Shown piece by piece: positions 16,807-26,000 of a stretch of DNA of 48,363 nucleotides. Both the position numbers and the translations under genes were made by a program. The stretch is from Caldithrix sp. (GTDB taxonomy: Bacteria; Zhuqueibacterota; Zhuqueibacteria; Thermofontimicrobiales; Sulfurfontimicrobiaceae), in the NCBI GenBank assembly GCA_020722815.1, contig DYKB01000054.1:1-48363 (forward strand). Reading direction: 5' to 3'. Each line of letters starts with the position of its first letter. Position 1 is the first letter of the stretch. The notes under the pieces are model-generated. The model was not told where the DNA came from and searched no databases. It saw only the letters and a program-made list of their open reading frames with translations.

Positions 16807-18738
16807 TTAATCAATTTTCAGGACCCGGATCGTTTCGGTAATTCGACTGAGTAATTCCAGAACCGGTGCGGAATTATCCTGATGAATATCCACAATTAAA
16901 TAGCCGATTGAATCACGGGTCTTCAAAATCTCGGCAGTGACATGAATTTGATATTGCGAAAAAATATTGTGAATCTTCGCCAAGACCTGAGGTTGATTGC
17001 GATGAATATGGAGAATTCGGTAACTATCAGATGTTGGTGGCAGATCAACCTCCGGAAAATTTACAGCCCCGATGGTCGCACCGGTCTTCAAGAAATTTAT
17101 GAGTTTTGTACTCACTTCATCGGCAATACGTTCCTGAGCTTCAAGGGTACTCCCCCCAATATGCGGTGTGAGGATCACATTCGGCAAATTTTGCAATTCA
17201 CAAATAAAACGTTCCTGATTTGAACCAGGTTCATCCGGAAAAACATCGATAGCGGTGCCAATTATGCGACCGGAAACGAGTGCTGATTTTAGGGCTTTTA
17301 AATCTACGACTTTCCCGCGGCTGGTATTTATCAAAATTGAACCGGATTTCATAAAACCAAGTGTTTGCTCATTTATTATCCCGCGAGTTTCCGGCGTATC
17401 CGGAACATGAAGCGTCACAATATCTGACGCCGCAAGTAACATTTCAAGCGACGGCATTCGTCGGGCATTCCCTAAAGGTAATTTATCAACAATATCATAA
17501 TAAATAATTTTCAAGCCCAAATCTTCAAATAAAATCGAAACCTGGGAGCCGATATGACCATAGCCAATAATTCCCACCGTTTTACCACGCAGTTCACAGG
17601 CATGGGTCGTCTTTTTAAGCCATTGTCCCTGATGCGCCGCATTGCTTTTGCTGAAAACATCACGCATAAGCATAATCGCCATGCCCACAACCAGTTCGGC
17701 AACACTTCGGGTATTTGCATACGGTGCATTAAAGACCGGGATCCCCTGTTGGGCCGCAGCAGCCAGATCTACCTGATCCGTCCCAATACAAAAACAACCA
17801 ATGACGAAAAGATGCTGCATTTTCTTAAGTATTTCTGCGCGAACTTGTGTCTTCGAACGAATCCCCAGTACATGACATTTTGAAGTCAGGCGAGTCAATT
17901 CATCAACATCGGGAGAGTGCGTATAAGACGCGATATTAAAATCGGCATCCTTTAATCTTGAAGTAGCGATGGGGTGAATATTTTCCACTAAAATGGTGTT
18001 ATATTTTGGGGCCTGTCTCTCTTCCTGGGTCGTATTTTTCTTTTGATTGGTGAGGAAGGGCGAAGTCACCAGAGGCAGAAGCTGATCCAATTGCCGAATG
18101 ACAAAATCGGCTTCGCTTAACGCCGCTTCATCCATCCGCAGATTTTCAAAATAAATAAAATAGTTAGCAATTCCACTTTTTCGAATCGAAAGATCAGCCC
18201 GGCTATTTCCAGCGACCGCCGTGGGACCTAAAAGGCGGCCTTGATTTTTTAAATATTCCGCTAAATACACTTTACCACTCTGGAGAAATAAGGGATTCGC
18301 TTCATCGATGGCGGGAACTTCGCGTTCCGGATCAAATATCAATCGATTGGTAAAAACATTCCGACGGGGGATTTCAAGCATATCCGTCACGGGAAGCACC
18401 AATTCTTCAAAACCACGGCTAAAAACGACAATCTGGCGGTTGTTCTCTTTCAGATAATTAATCACCATCTGAACTTCCGGCAAAAGCTGCGTTTCCATCA
18501 ATGATGAAGCACGCTTGACGTCAGATTGATTAATTTTGGAGATTTGTAATTGCTGAGCCATTTTATGTCCCCGGGAAACCTCGTGGGTCTCAGTTCGGGC
18601 CGCCAGACTACGAAGTGACTCCAGCCGAAATTGTTGTTCGGTCACATCAAATTTTCGAAGCCCCAATTCAATAAGAAATTCAATGGCTTCCTGTTGCAGA
18701 AAACAACAATCAAAATCAAATATTATATTCTGGATCAT
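16807..18738 (-). CDS. SerB-like HAD phosphatase fused to phosphoglycerate dehydrogenase (SerA)
   Basis: A 643-residue fusion that may carry both the first and last steps of serine synthesis. Residues 1-215 are HAD-like: Asp8/Asp10 (FDFDC), Ser107 in VVFSRG, Lys156, and Asp182 in AGNSRAD. They resemble phosphoserine phosphatase, but with Cys in place of the usual Ser-Thr after motif I and GN in place of GD in motif IV. Residues 245-560 are the dehydrogenase: NAD-binding GYGHIG (about 392-397), catalytic Arg474 (NTSRG), Glu503 (DEP) and His526 (TPHIGG). Residues 570-643 are an ACT-like domain, the usual serine feedback site. The dehydrogenase is secure. Activity of the phosphatase half is uncertain because of its altered motifs. 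Confidence 0.88.
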   Translation of the reverse strand: MIQNIIFDFDCCFLQQEAIEFLIELGLRKFDVTEQQFRLESLRSLAARTETHEVSRGHKMAQQLQISKINQSDVKRASSLMETQLLPEVQMVINYLKENNRQIVVFSRGFEELVLPVTDMLEIPRRNVFTNRLIFDPEREVPAIDEANPLFLQSGKVYLAEYLKNQGRLLGPTAVAGNSRADLSIRKSGIANYFIYFENLRMDEAALSEADFVIRQLDQLLPLVTSPFLTNQKKNTTQEERQAPKYNTILVENIHPIATSRLKDADFNIASYTHSPDVDELTRLTSKCHVLGIRSKTQVRAEILKKMQHLFVIGCFCIGTDQVDLAAAAQQGIPVFNAPYANTRSVAELVVGMAIMLMRDVFSKSNAAHQGQWLKKTTHACELRGKTVGIIGYGHIGSQVSILFEDLGLKIIYYDIVDKLPLGNARRMPSLEMLLAASDIVTLHVPDTPETRGIINEQTLGFMKSGSILINTSRGKVVDLKALKSALVSGRIIGTAIDVFPDEPGSNQERFICELQNLPNVILTPHIGGSTLEAQERIADEVSTKLINFLKTGATIGAVNFPEVDLPPTSDSYRILHIHRNQPQVLAKIHNIFSQYQIHVTAEILKTRDSIGYLIVDIHQDNSAPVLELLSRITETIRVLKID

Positions 18739-18834
18739 AGTTTTTTAAATTTGGTTAAATAAAATAAAAGATGAAATTTTTAAAATGCCAACTAAATTTT
18801 CTAAAAAAATGACAGAATCAGCTAATCAGCAAGT

Positions 18835-18866
18835 GTCCGTCATGAGATTGGCGCCAATGACGGTCA
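18835..18866 (-). terminator. Hairpin directly after the Nudix stop codon
   Basis: CCGTCAT (18837-18843) pairs with ATGACGG (18857-18863), and an inner ATTGGCGCCAAT palindrome strengthens the structure. It starts right at the Nudix stop on the minus strand. There is no clear T-run, so it may be an RNA-stability hairpin or a weak terminator separating Nudix from the serA-fusion run. Confidence 0.35.
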
Positions 18867-19301
18867 TTCCTTACCTATTGTATTAAATTTTTGTAAAATC
18901 AGTTCCTTAATCTGAATTGGAAGAAGATTGATCGCAGGTAATTCATCCAGCTTAATCCAGACTAATTGATAACGATTTTGTGGAGACATTTTTTTTAATT
19001 CAGGACCGCCAAGCCGGAGTTTTCCCGTGAAGGATCGGGCTAAAAAATAAAATTCTGGTCGTCCCATATTTTCAAATTCCCAGATTTTATCACCGAGATC
19101 AATATCAAAACCGGTTTCTTCCTTAATCTCTCTGATAGCCGTCTCTTCCAGCGTTTCTCCAGGCTCAACATGCCCACCTGGAATGACATGGTAATCCCTG
19201 CCATCCCGGAATCGATGAATCAGGAGAATTTTACGGTTATCAAAAATGAGAACAGCGACTCGCTGCCCTTTAAATTCAATTTTCATTTTATCTACGCGCA
19301 T
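18864..19301 (-). CDS. Nudix hydrolase
   Basis: A 145-residue Nudix enzyme that hydrolyses a nucleoside-diphosphate-linked compound. The Nudix box is complete at residues about 42-64: GGHVEPGETLEETAIREIKEETGF matches GX5EX7REUXEEXGU. The leading strands (VAVLIFDNRKILLIHRF) and trailing core are typical. Substrate cannot be predicted. The start is uncertain: ATG at residue 6 (MKIEFKGQ) is also possible. It is co-directional with the sugar symporter upstream (77 nt) and the serine enzyme downstream (125 nt). Confidence 0.9.
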   Translation of the reverse strand: MRVDKMKIEFKGQRVAVLIFDNRKILLIHRFRDGRDYHVIPGGHVEPGETLEETAIREIKEETGFDIDLGDKIWEFENMGRPEFYFLARSFTGKLRLGGPELKKMSPQNRYQLVWIKLDELPAINLLPIQIKELILQKFNTIGKE

Positions 19302-19378
19302 TTATTGTTGAAAAAAGAAAGCATTAAATAATTGATGGTTACAAGATAAAAAAATAATTGATTAATTTGACGATAATA

Positions 19379-20749
19379 TTAAGCTTCTGCCGTTTTTCGC
19401 TGCTGGAGTTCAGTTTCAATCCGCTTTTGCAAAGTTTCATTCAAATTATAAAAAACAGCAGCGAATAGAACCAGAACGCAGCCGGCTGCCGGCAATAAAC
19501 TCATCATCATCCGAATACCTTTAAGTGTCAGTTCAGTCTGGGTAACATCTGGTTGGTAACCAAAACCAGCCAATACCCAGCCAGCAACAGCGCCGCCAAT
19601 TGTCCAGCCAAATTTTTGGGAGAAGGTCGCTGCCGAAAAAATAAGCCCGGTTGCCCGCCGACCGAATTTCCATTCAGCATAATCGGCTGTATCGGCATAC
19701 ATCGACCAGGTTAAAGGCATCAGCGGTCCACCGACAAAAGAACCCAGAATTTGCGTTGAATACATCAAAACATAATCTGACGGTCCGGCAAAAAAGAAAA
19801 GTGCCGTGATAATGGCATTTATTCCGGTCAAAATCATAAAAGTTTGTTTTTTCCCGCCTAGTAAGCGGGTGATAAATGTTGTAGCGGAAACGCCGATAAG
19901 ACTGAAAACTGTGCCGACAACCATAAACGCGGCGGCCTTTTGCTCGTCTCCCACATAATATTTAAAATAATACATCATCGCTGCGTTTCGAATGGAAACC
20001 CAGATTAAAGTTAAGATTCCCATGAGGCAAAGCACCAGCCAGGGACGATTTTTCACTAAATCGCCCAAATCCTGCCAGACATTTGTTTTTTGATCTTTCG
20101 GTGGCTGGATCCGCTCTTTTGTTGCTGAGAACGTAAAAAACCAGAGGCCACCGGCCATAATCGCAAAAACAGTCATTGCCAGGGGGTAACCCAACTGATT
20201 ATTTCCACCGCCAAGATGTTTGACCAATAGTAACAATAATCCCTGAATAATGAGGTTACCAGTGAAGGCACCAATAAAACGAAAAGAAGATAACTGGGTT
20301 CTCTCGTCAGAATTTGGACTCATCACGCCCAGGAGTGCCCCATAAGGAATATTAATCGCCGTATAAACCATCGTCACCAGGGTATAAGTAATATAGGCAT
20401 AAATGAGCTTACCTGTTGGCGTGAAATTCGGCGTAATAAAAGTCGCGACACCGATGACCATATAGGGGACAATCATCCAGAGAATCCAGGGTCGAAACTT
20501 GCCAAAACGTGTGTTGGTCCGATCGGCAATCATTCCCATCATCGGATCATTTGCGGTATCCCAAATTCGGGTCAAAAGCAACATCGTTCCAACGGCGGCA
20601 GCAGAAATTCCAAACGTATCCGTGTAAAAAAACATAAGAAACATGGAGAATGTCTGAAAATAGAGACAGGACGCCGTATCTCCAACAGCATAACCTATCT
20701 TTTCGACCAGACCAACAACAGGTTTATTTTGAGTTACTTTTTCTGGCAT
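19379..20749 (-). CDS. GPH-family sugar:cation symporter (MFS, MelB/LacS-like)
   Basis: A 456-residue inner-membrane transporter of the glycoside-pentoside-hexuronide:cation family, with 12 predicted helices. The family landmarks are present early: EKIGYAVGDTASCLYFQ (about 16-32), then DTANDPMMGMIADRTNTRFGKFRPWIL (about 62-90). The motif DPxxGxxxDRTxTRxGrfRPw identifies the family. It probably takes up a glycoside or sugar acid with Na+ or H+. It lies divergently from the Tat-exported Gfo/Idh/MocA oxidoreductase gene across a repeat-filled gap, which would fit a shared sugar-use theme, but no hydrolase is adjacent. Confidence 0.9.
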   Translation of the reverse strand: MPEKVTQNKPVVGLVEKIGYAVGDTASCLYFQTFSMFLMFFYTDTFGISAAAVGTMLLLTRIWDTANDPMMGMIADRTNTRFGKFRPWILWMIVPYMVIGVATFITPNFTPTGKLIYAYITYTLVTMVYTAINIPYGALLGVMSPNSDERTQLSSFRFIGAFTGNLIIQGLLLLLVKHLGGGNNQLGYPLAMTVFAIMAGGLWFFTFSATKERIQPPKDQKTNVWQDLGDLVKNRPWLVLCLMGILTLIWVSIRNAAMMYYFKYYVGDEQKAAAFMVVGTVFSLIGVSATTFITRLLGGKKQTFMILTGINAIITALFFFAGPSDYVLMYSTQILGSFVGGPLMPLTWSMYADTADYAEWKFGRRATGLIFSAATFSQKFGWTIGGAVAGWVLAGFGYQPDVTQTELTLKGIRMMMSLLPAAGCVLVLFAAVFYNLNETLQKRIETELQQRKTAEA

Positions 20750-20780
20750 ATTCGACTCCGGGTTATTTAAAATAAACTGT

Positions 20781-20948
20781 TAATAGTACTACTTAGTCAG
20801 ATTAACTCCAACATCCCCCTAAATCCCCCTTCAAAGGGGGACTTTTAGCGATTTCCCCCCTTTGAAGGGGGGCCAGGGGGGGATGTTCGTGAGCTTGAAA
20901 TTACAAAATTAATATCGCTTAATGCAATCTGACTAAGTAGTAATAGTA
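20781..20948. mobile_element. MITE-like element, family C, with perfect 15-bp ends and 8-bp target duplication
   Basis: The element at 20789-20940 (152 bp) begins CTACTTAGTCAGATT and ends with the exact complement AATCTGACTAAGTAG. It is flanked on both sides by TAATAGTA (20781-20788 and 20941-20948). The interior is the ACATCCCCCTAAATCCCCC palindrome with CTTCAAAGGGGG and CCCCCTTTGAAGGGG arms. It has no coding capacity. The perfect ends and duplication indicate recent mobilisation in trans. It sits 30 bases upstream of the GPH symporter start, within its likely promoter. Confidence 0.88.
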
Positions 20949-21577
20949 AAATGAATATATTTTTAAATCATTATAATTTTTAAACTTAATCAACATTAAA
21001 TGCAAAGTATTACAAAATTTTTGTCGTATCCACTCAAAGGCTGGATGAAATTCAGACTTTTGAGGTTGTCGTTTTGAAATCCTGTGATTGAACTAAAAAC
21101 TGCCCTCACCCCACTACTCGCCCAAAAGGGACAGCGTAGCTATTCCCTCTCCCCCCTGGAAGCGGGTTCGTGTGAGGGCGGGTTTTGCTTCATCAAAAAG
21201 CGTACGATAGTTAAATATTCTATAATGTTTTTTAGCTCGTAAAGCGCTGAATAAGCAGGTTAAATTTCATCTCACAATGTTAAGATATATTTATTAAAAA
21301 ATCAATATAAAAATTTTAAAAATCTTTGATTTTTATCATTTCGGTAATATTTCGATTAAAACGGGGGCACACGAATAAGCTGCCAGGCCAATCCATATTA
21401 TCGTTGCAAATATGAAATCTTTTTCTTATTATAAACGACATGAATCAATTCTAAATTGTCCATAACGAGCTGTTGGAAGGTGCAACTTCGGGGAGAAATT
21501 CATCAGAAAAATATTTTTCATAAAGTTAAGGGGTATTCACAATCATTATCCAAAATAATTTAATTATCGGAGGACTT
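20949..21577. mobile_element. Promoter region of the oxidoreductase gene with a truncated family A element (21098-21213)
   Basis: At 21098-21213 the CCCTCACCCCAC arm, the GCGTAGCTATTCCCTCTCC centre and the right end AAAAAGCGTACGATAG match family A, but the left end is missing. The rest is AT-rich spacer with no gene. The oxidoreductase at 21578 has a strong ribosome site (CGGAGGAC) about 5 nt before its ATG. No promoter boxes stand out. Confidence 0.6.
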
Positions 21578-22933
21578 ATGGAAAAAATAGATCGCCGGAA
21601 ATTTTTAGGCGTATCAACGGCGGCGGCGACTTCCTTTTTTATTCTTCCTCGCCATGTATTGGGCGGGAAAGGTTTTACCGCCCCCAGCGATAAATTAAAT
21701 ATCGCCGGAATTGGCGTAGGCGGTATGGGTGCTGCAAATTTAAAAGATTTGCAAACCGAAAATATCGTAGCACTCTGTGATGTGGATCGGGAGCGTGCAG
21801 CCTCAACTTTTAAATTATTTCCCAGCGCAAACCGGTACAAGGATTTCCGGGTGATGCTCGAAAAACAAAAGGATATCGATGCCGTTGTTGTCGCTACCCC
21901 GGATCACGTTCATGCTGTCGCCGCGATGACCGCAATTAAACTCGGCAAACATGTTTATTGCGAGAAACCGTTGACTTATACTGTTGAAGAAGCCAGAAAA
22001 ATTACCCTCGCCGCTCGCGAGGCAAAAGTGGCCACCCAAATGGGAAATCAGGGCCATGCCATGGAAGAAATTCGCCTTTTATGCGAATGGATTTGGGCGG
22101 GTGCTATTGGGCCGATACATGAAATCCACGCCTGGACGCCGCATCCAGTCTGGCCTCAGGGAATGGAACGGCCACAAGATACCCCACCAGTTCCGAAAAC
22201 CCTGGATTGGGACTTGTGGCTGGGTCCCGCCCCCTACCGGCCATATCACCCCGCTTATCTTCCCATGCTCTGGCGCGGCTGGTGGGATTTTGGCACCGGT
22301 GGGCTTGGGGATATGGGGTGTCACCTTTTCGATCCGATTTACTGGGCAATGAAACTTTGCCCGCCAACCAGTATCGAAGCCAGTGCTTCGATTTTCGTCA
22401 AAGAGCCACTAAATTGGAATAAAGTTCGAAATACCGAATCGTATCCGCAGGCTTCGATTGTCTATTATAATTTCCCGGCGCGGGAAAACATGCCGCCCTT
22501 AAAACTCATCTGGTACGATGGCGGACTCATGCCTGAACGCCCTGAAGAACTGGAACCCGGCCGCAAAATGGGCGACCAGTATGGTGGCGTGCTCTATATT
22601 GGCGAGAAAGGAAAGATATTAACCGGTTCCCATGGTGCCCGTGGTGTGCGAATTATACCGGAAGAAAAAATGAAAGCATACGAACGACCGCCCAAAACAA
22701 TTCCGCGCTCCATCGGTCATCGGCAAGAATGGATCGCTGCCTGTAAAGGCGGCATCCCCGGCGGAACCAATTTTGAATATTCCGGTCCATTGAGTGAGAT
22801 GGTTTTACTGGGTAATATTGCCCTTCGAACTGGTGAGAAATTATACTGGAACAACGAAAAAATGGAATTTACCAATTCTGCCGAAGCCAATCAATATTTG
22901 CACCGTCAGTATCGGGAAGGCTGGTCACTTTAA
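21578..22933 (+). CDS. Gfo/Idh/MocA family oxidoreductase with Tat signal
   Basis: A 451-residue NAD(P)-dependent sugar or cyclitol dehydrogenase-like protein exported folded. The N-terminus is a twin-arginine signal: DRRKFLGVSTAAATSFFILPRHVLG, with Arg6-Arg7. The Rossmann domain follows with IAGIGVGGMGAANL and ALCDVD, then AVVVATPDHVHAV and the conserved EKPLTY (Lys used in catalysis). The second half has GGLGDMGCHLFDPIYW, the His region typical of the long, exported subfamily common in Bacteroidota and Planctomycetota. Substrate is unknown. Export with bound cofactor is known for related glycosidase-like or transhydrogenase members. It is monocistronic in appearance and divergent from the sugar symporter. 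Confidence 0.92.
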   Translation: MEKIDRRKFLGVSTAAATSFFILPRHVLGGKGFTAPSDKLNIAGIGVGGMGAANLKDLQTENIVALCDVDRERAASTFKLFPSANRYKDFRVMLEKQKDIDAVVVATPDHVHAVAAMTAIKLGKHVYCEKPLTYTVEEARKITLAAREAKVATQMGNQGHAMEEIRLLCEWIWAGAIGPIHEIHAWTPHPVWPQGMERPQDTPPVPKTLDWDLWLGPAPYRPYHPAYLPMLWRGWWDFGTGGLGDMGCHLFDPIYWAMKLCPPTSIEASASIFVKEPLNWNKVRNTESYPQASIVYYNFPARENMPPLKLIWYDGGLMPERPEELEPGRKMGDQYGGVLYIGEKGKILTGSHGARGVRIIPEEKMKAYERPPKTIPRSIGHRQEWIAACKGGIPGGTNFEYSGPLSEMVLLGNIALRTGEKLYWNNEKMEFTNSAEANQYLHRQYREGWSL

Positions 22934-23048
22934 GCGAAGTCTGCCTGAAAAATTTTTATAAAAATGAAGCATAAGTAAATCTTAAGCGTACAATAGTACT
23001 GGATGGATTTTACTTATGCTGTTTTTTATTAATTTCAGGAAAATCAGA

Positions 23049-23423
23049 ATGAAACCCGATGGTGTACAAATTGTAGCAGAATTATCTGGATGTTCATCGA
23101 ACCGAATCGATGACGAGGCTTTTCTGACCAGTATGTTAAAAGAAGGAATTTTGCGAAGCGGGCTTTCCCTGGTTGAAATACATCGTCATCGGTTCGAACC
23201 TTATGGAATTACGCTAATCGCCATCATCAAAGAATCACACGTGGCGATTCACACTTATCCAGAGGCAAATCATGTTTCAGTTGATATTTTTCATTGTTCG
23301 AATGATACGCAATCGTTGTATGATTTGCTTCAACATCTAAAAAGCGAACTTTTGGCAAATTCAATGAAATTTTTGGAAATTTGCCGCGGTCGCCAATTAC
23401 AAATAAATCAAAACGCTTTATGA
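23049..23423 (+). CDS. speD: S-adenosylmethionine decarboxylase proenzyme (SpeD-like, prokaryotic class)
   Basis: A 124-residue enzyme making decarboxylated SAM for spermidine-type polyamines. The proenzyme cuts itself to create a pyruvoyl group. Visible catalytic features, counted from ATG 23049: Ser63 in KESHVAIHTYPE (the cleavage serine), His68, and Cys83 in DIFHCS. The start at 23049 fits the family N-terminus (GVQIVAELSGC); an earlier in-frame ATG at 23016 would add 11 residues without homology character. No spermidine synthase lies next to it. The usual Gly after Cys83 is Ser here, so a divergent or polyamine-variant member is possible. Confidence 0.85.
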   Translation: MKPDGVQIVAELSGCSSNRIDDEAFLTSMLKEGILRSGLSLVEIHRHRFEPYGITLIAIIKESHVAIHTYPEANHVSVDIFHCSNDTQSLYDLLQHLKSELLANSMKFLEICRGRQLQINQNAL

Positions 23424-23584
23424 AAAAACCGCGATAAAATGGAATGGTAGGGAGAAATGAAATTGATTGAGGCTTTGCTGAATATTAAAGGACATTTATC
23501 CTTCGATCACTAAAAATAATTTCATATCTCCCCTTTTCAGTGTGTTGCTGTTTCTCCATGCCTGATGACAAAAGGAATCGATAA

Positions 23585-24034
23585 ATGCCAATTTCTGCCG
23601 AAATGATTGAAATGGTTTTACCACAGCATACGAATACGCATGGCAACCTGCTTGGCGGTCAGCTTGTCCACTGGATGGATATGGTGGCTGCGCTGGCGGC
23701 TAAAAAACATTGCCAGCAACCAGTGGTAACGGTCAGTATCGCTTTTCTCCGCTTTTTGCAGCCGGCCGGGGTGGGGAACTATATCCGCCTGGTCGCCACG
23801 GTCACCCGAACCTTCAATACAACGCTTGAAATTGAAGTCGAATGTTTTATTCAAAATCCCATCGAAATGACGCCTGAAAAACTAAACTGTTGCGGTTATT
23901 TTACTTTCATGGCAATCGATAAAACCGGAAAACCAATTTCTGTCCCGCTCTATACGCCCGAAACGACAGAAATGCAGCAGAAGTGGGAAGAGGCGGGTAA
24001 AAGACGCGAACTCCGATTCACTTTCTCTCAATAA
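23585..24034 (+). CDS. Hotdog-fold acyl-CoA thioesterase
   Basis: A 149-residue acyl-CoA hydrolase of the YciA/BFIT-like hotdog class, releasing CoA from fatty acyl-CoA. The family stretch is HTNTHGNLLGGQLVHWMDMVAALAAKKH (residues about 12-40), with Asn/Asp in the active-site helix region. It is followed by SIAFLRFLQPAGVGNYIRLVATVTRTFNTTLEIEVECF, the long central strands. The C-terminal tail is charged. It is co-directional with speD and proS, but gaps of about 160 nt on both sides make operon membership uncertain. Chain-length preference cannot be read. Confidence 0.9.
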   Translation: MPISAEMIEMVLPQHTNTHGNLLGGQLVHWMDMVAALAAKKHCQQPVVTVSIAFLRFLQPAGVGNYIRLVATVTRTFNTTLEIEVECFIQNPIEMTPEKLNCCGYFTFMAIDKTGKPISVPLYTPETTEMQQKWEEAGKRRELRFTFSQ

Positions 24035-24201
24035 TTTAGTCGAAAATCTCTCAAAAAAACTTGCAATTATCTGAAAAGATGCTTATATTGCCTGCTCAAA
24101 ATCAAAAATTGCATTTCTCTTGCCGGATTGACATCATATCAGTCATAAATTTGGATAACAAAGCAGCAACTTCAATTAAATTAGAAAGGATTTATTATTA
24201 T

Positions 24202-25683
24202 ATGGCAAAGGGGATTACAACACGGGCGGTGGATTACTCCAGGTGGTATACCGATGTCATTGCAATGGCACAACTAGCTGATTATTCTCCAGTTAAGGGA
24301 TGTATGGTCATACGGCCTCATGGTTATGCCCTTTGGGAACAGATGCGGGATGCACTCGACCGGATGTTTAAGGAAACCGGCCATGTGAATGCTTATTTTC
24401 CATTATTTATTCCGAAATCATTTCTTTCACGCGAAGCTGAACACGTGGAAGGTTTTGCCAAAGAGTGCGCGGTGGTGACCCATTCCCGACTAAAGAAGAA
24501 TCCCGATGAAAATAGCCCGGAAAAGATAATTGTGGATGAGTCATCCCGGCTTGAAGAAGAGTTGGTAATTCGTCCAACATCGGAAACAATTATCTGGGCC
24601 ATGTATCAAAAATGGATTCAATCCTATCGTGATTTGCCAATTTTAATAAATCAATGGGCGAATGTAGTGCGCTGGGAGATGCGAACCCGTCTCTTTCTAC
24701 GAACCACAGAATTTCTATGGCAGGAAGGGCATACTGCGCACGCCACCCCGGAGGAGGGTGAGGCTGAAACATTGAAGATTCTGGAGGTTTATCGTCAATT
24801 TGCCGAAGATTATATGGCCATTCCGGTTTATGTCGGCATTAAAACCGAAAGTGAAAAATTTGCTGGTGCCGACAGAACTTATTGCATCGAAGCGATGATG
24901 CAGGATTGTAAAGCCCTACAAGCCGGCACTTCGCATAACCTCGGTCAAAATTTTGCAAAAGCATTCGATGTCACCTACCAATCCGAAGACGGTAAACGGT
25001 CTTATGTCTGGGCGACCAGTTGGGGGGTTTCAACCCGATTGATTGGCGCCATTATCATGACCCACAGTGATGATAATGGGCTGGTATTACCACCGGCAAT
25101 TGCCCCGATTCAGATTGTACTGGTCCCCATCTGGAAAGATGATACAGAAAAAGCCAAAGTGATGCAAATGACTACCGAAATTACAAGCGATTGGAAGGGA
25201 CGAATCCGGTTCACGATTGATCAGCGTGACAATTATCGACCCGGCTGGAAATTTAATGAATGGGAGAAAAAAGGCATTCCCCTGCGTATCGAAATTGGGC
25301 CGCGGGAGGTAGAAAATCGACAGGTGGTACTGGCCAGTCGTGATAATGGTGAAAAGCAGATATTATCCATCGATGGCTTAACCGATAAACTGGTCCATGA
25401 ATTGACGGTCATCCAGAAACGCCTCTATGATAAAGCCCTGGAATTTCGCAATTCGCATACGTTTCTGGTAAATGATTATGCTGAATTCAAGAAACGGATT
25501 GAGGCACCTGATGGATTTTTCCTGGCACATTGGTGTGGAGAAGCCGCCTGCGAAGCCCGGTTACAGGAAGAAACCAAAGCCACGATACGTTGTATTCCCC
25601 TGAATGCACCGGTTGAATCGGGGAAATGTCTCTTGTGTGGAAAGGATTCATTCCGCCGGGTGATTATGGCAAAAGCATATTAA
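24202..25683 (+). CDS. proS: Proline-tRNA ligase, archaeal/eukaryal-like type
   Basis: A 493-residue cytosolic class II synthetase charging tRNA-Pro. The start is the ATG at 24202 (MAKGITTRAVDYSRWY) behind AGAAAGGA; upstream in-frame codons add 47 unrelated residues. Class II motif 2 is visible around VVRWEMRTRLFLRTTEFLWQEGHTAH and motif 3 around TSWGVSTRLIGAIIMTHSD. The anticodon-binding domain is at about 285-390. The C-terminal zinc-binding-type domain has WCGEAACE and CLLCGK and the typical final Tyr (AKAY). No editing (INS) insertion is present, so this is the short type found in archaea, eukaryotes and a minority of bacteria. Confidence 0.95.
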   Translation: MAKGITTRAVDYSRWYTDVIAMAQLADYSPVKGCMVIRPHGYALWEQMRDALDRMFKETGHVNAYFPLFIPKSFLSREAEHVEGFAKECAVVTHSRLKKNPDENSPEKIIVDESSRLEEELVIRPTSETIIWAMYQKWIQSYRDLPILINQWANVVRWEMRTRLFLRTTEFLWQEGHTAHATPEEGEAETLKILEVYRQFAEDYMAIPVYVGIKTESEKFAGADRTYCIEAMMQDCKALQAGTSHNLGQNFAKAFDVTYQSEDGKRSYVWATSWGVSTRLIGAIIMTHSDDNGLVLPPAIAPIQIVLVPIWKDDTEKAKVMQMTTEITSDWKGRIRFTIDQRDNYRPGWKFNEWEKKGIPLRIEIGPREVENRQVVLASRDNGEKQILSIDGLTDKLVHELTVIQKRLYDKALEFRNSHTFLVNDYAEFKKRIEAPDGFFLAHWCGEAACEARLQEETKATIRCIPLNAPVESGKCLLCGKDSFRRVIMAKAY

Positions 25684-26000
25684 ATGAACCCATATTTGAA
25701 ACGATGAAATTTTTTCAAGTAATAATTACCTACTATTAAGATATTGATTTTTTATACAGTTAGGAGTGCAATATCGTTTCCGATCAATAATTGAGGGGAA
25801 TTGGGCCTCGACACGCCCAGCTAACGGCATCGGCCGTACCCTGAGCCTGTCGACGGGCACTTTTACTATCTTTTTTTTTAGTAGGAACACAACATCTTTA
25901 ATATGGAATTACACTCCTTTATATTTTTCTTAATCTCATGATTTCTATATTAAACTTTGAGCCTGAATGGAAAAGTTGTCAGGATGACACAAGGTGAATT
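25684..26000. other. Gene-free spacer with a short GC-rich repeat word
   Basis: A 317-nt gap between proS and the unknown envelope gene. The only structured part is near 25803-25860 (GACACGCCCAG, then ACCCTGAGCCTGTCGACGGGC). It resembles a damaged copy of the CCCTGAGCTTGTCGAAGGG word seen in many genomes. No gene or clear terminator is visible. The next gene has a good site AAGGTG before its ATG. Confidence 0.4.

Noticed and set aside
22079..22367. Minus-strand frames opposite the Gfo/Idh/MocA gene
   Set aside because: Shadow frames of a GC-rich part of a clearly identified gene, with proline and arginine-rich text and no domain.
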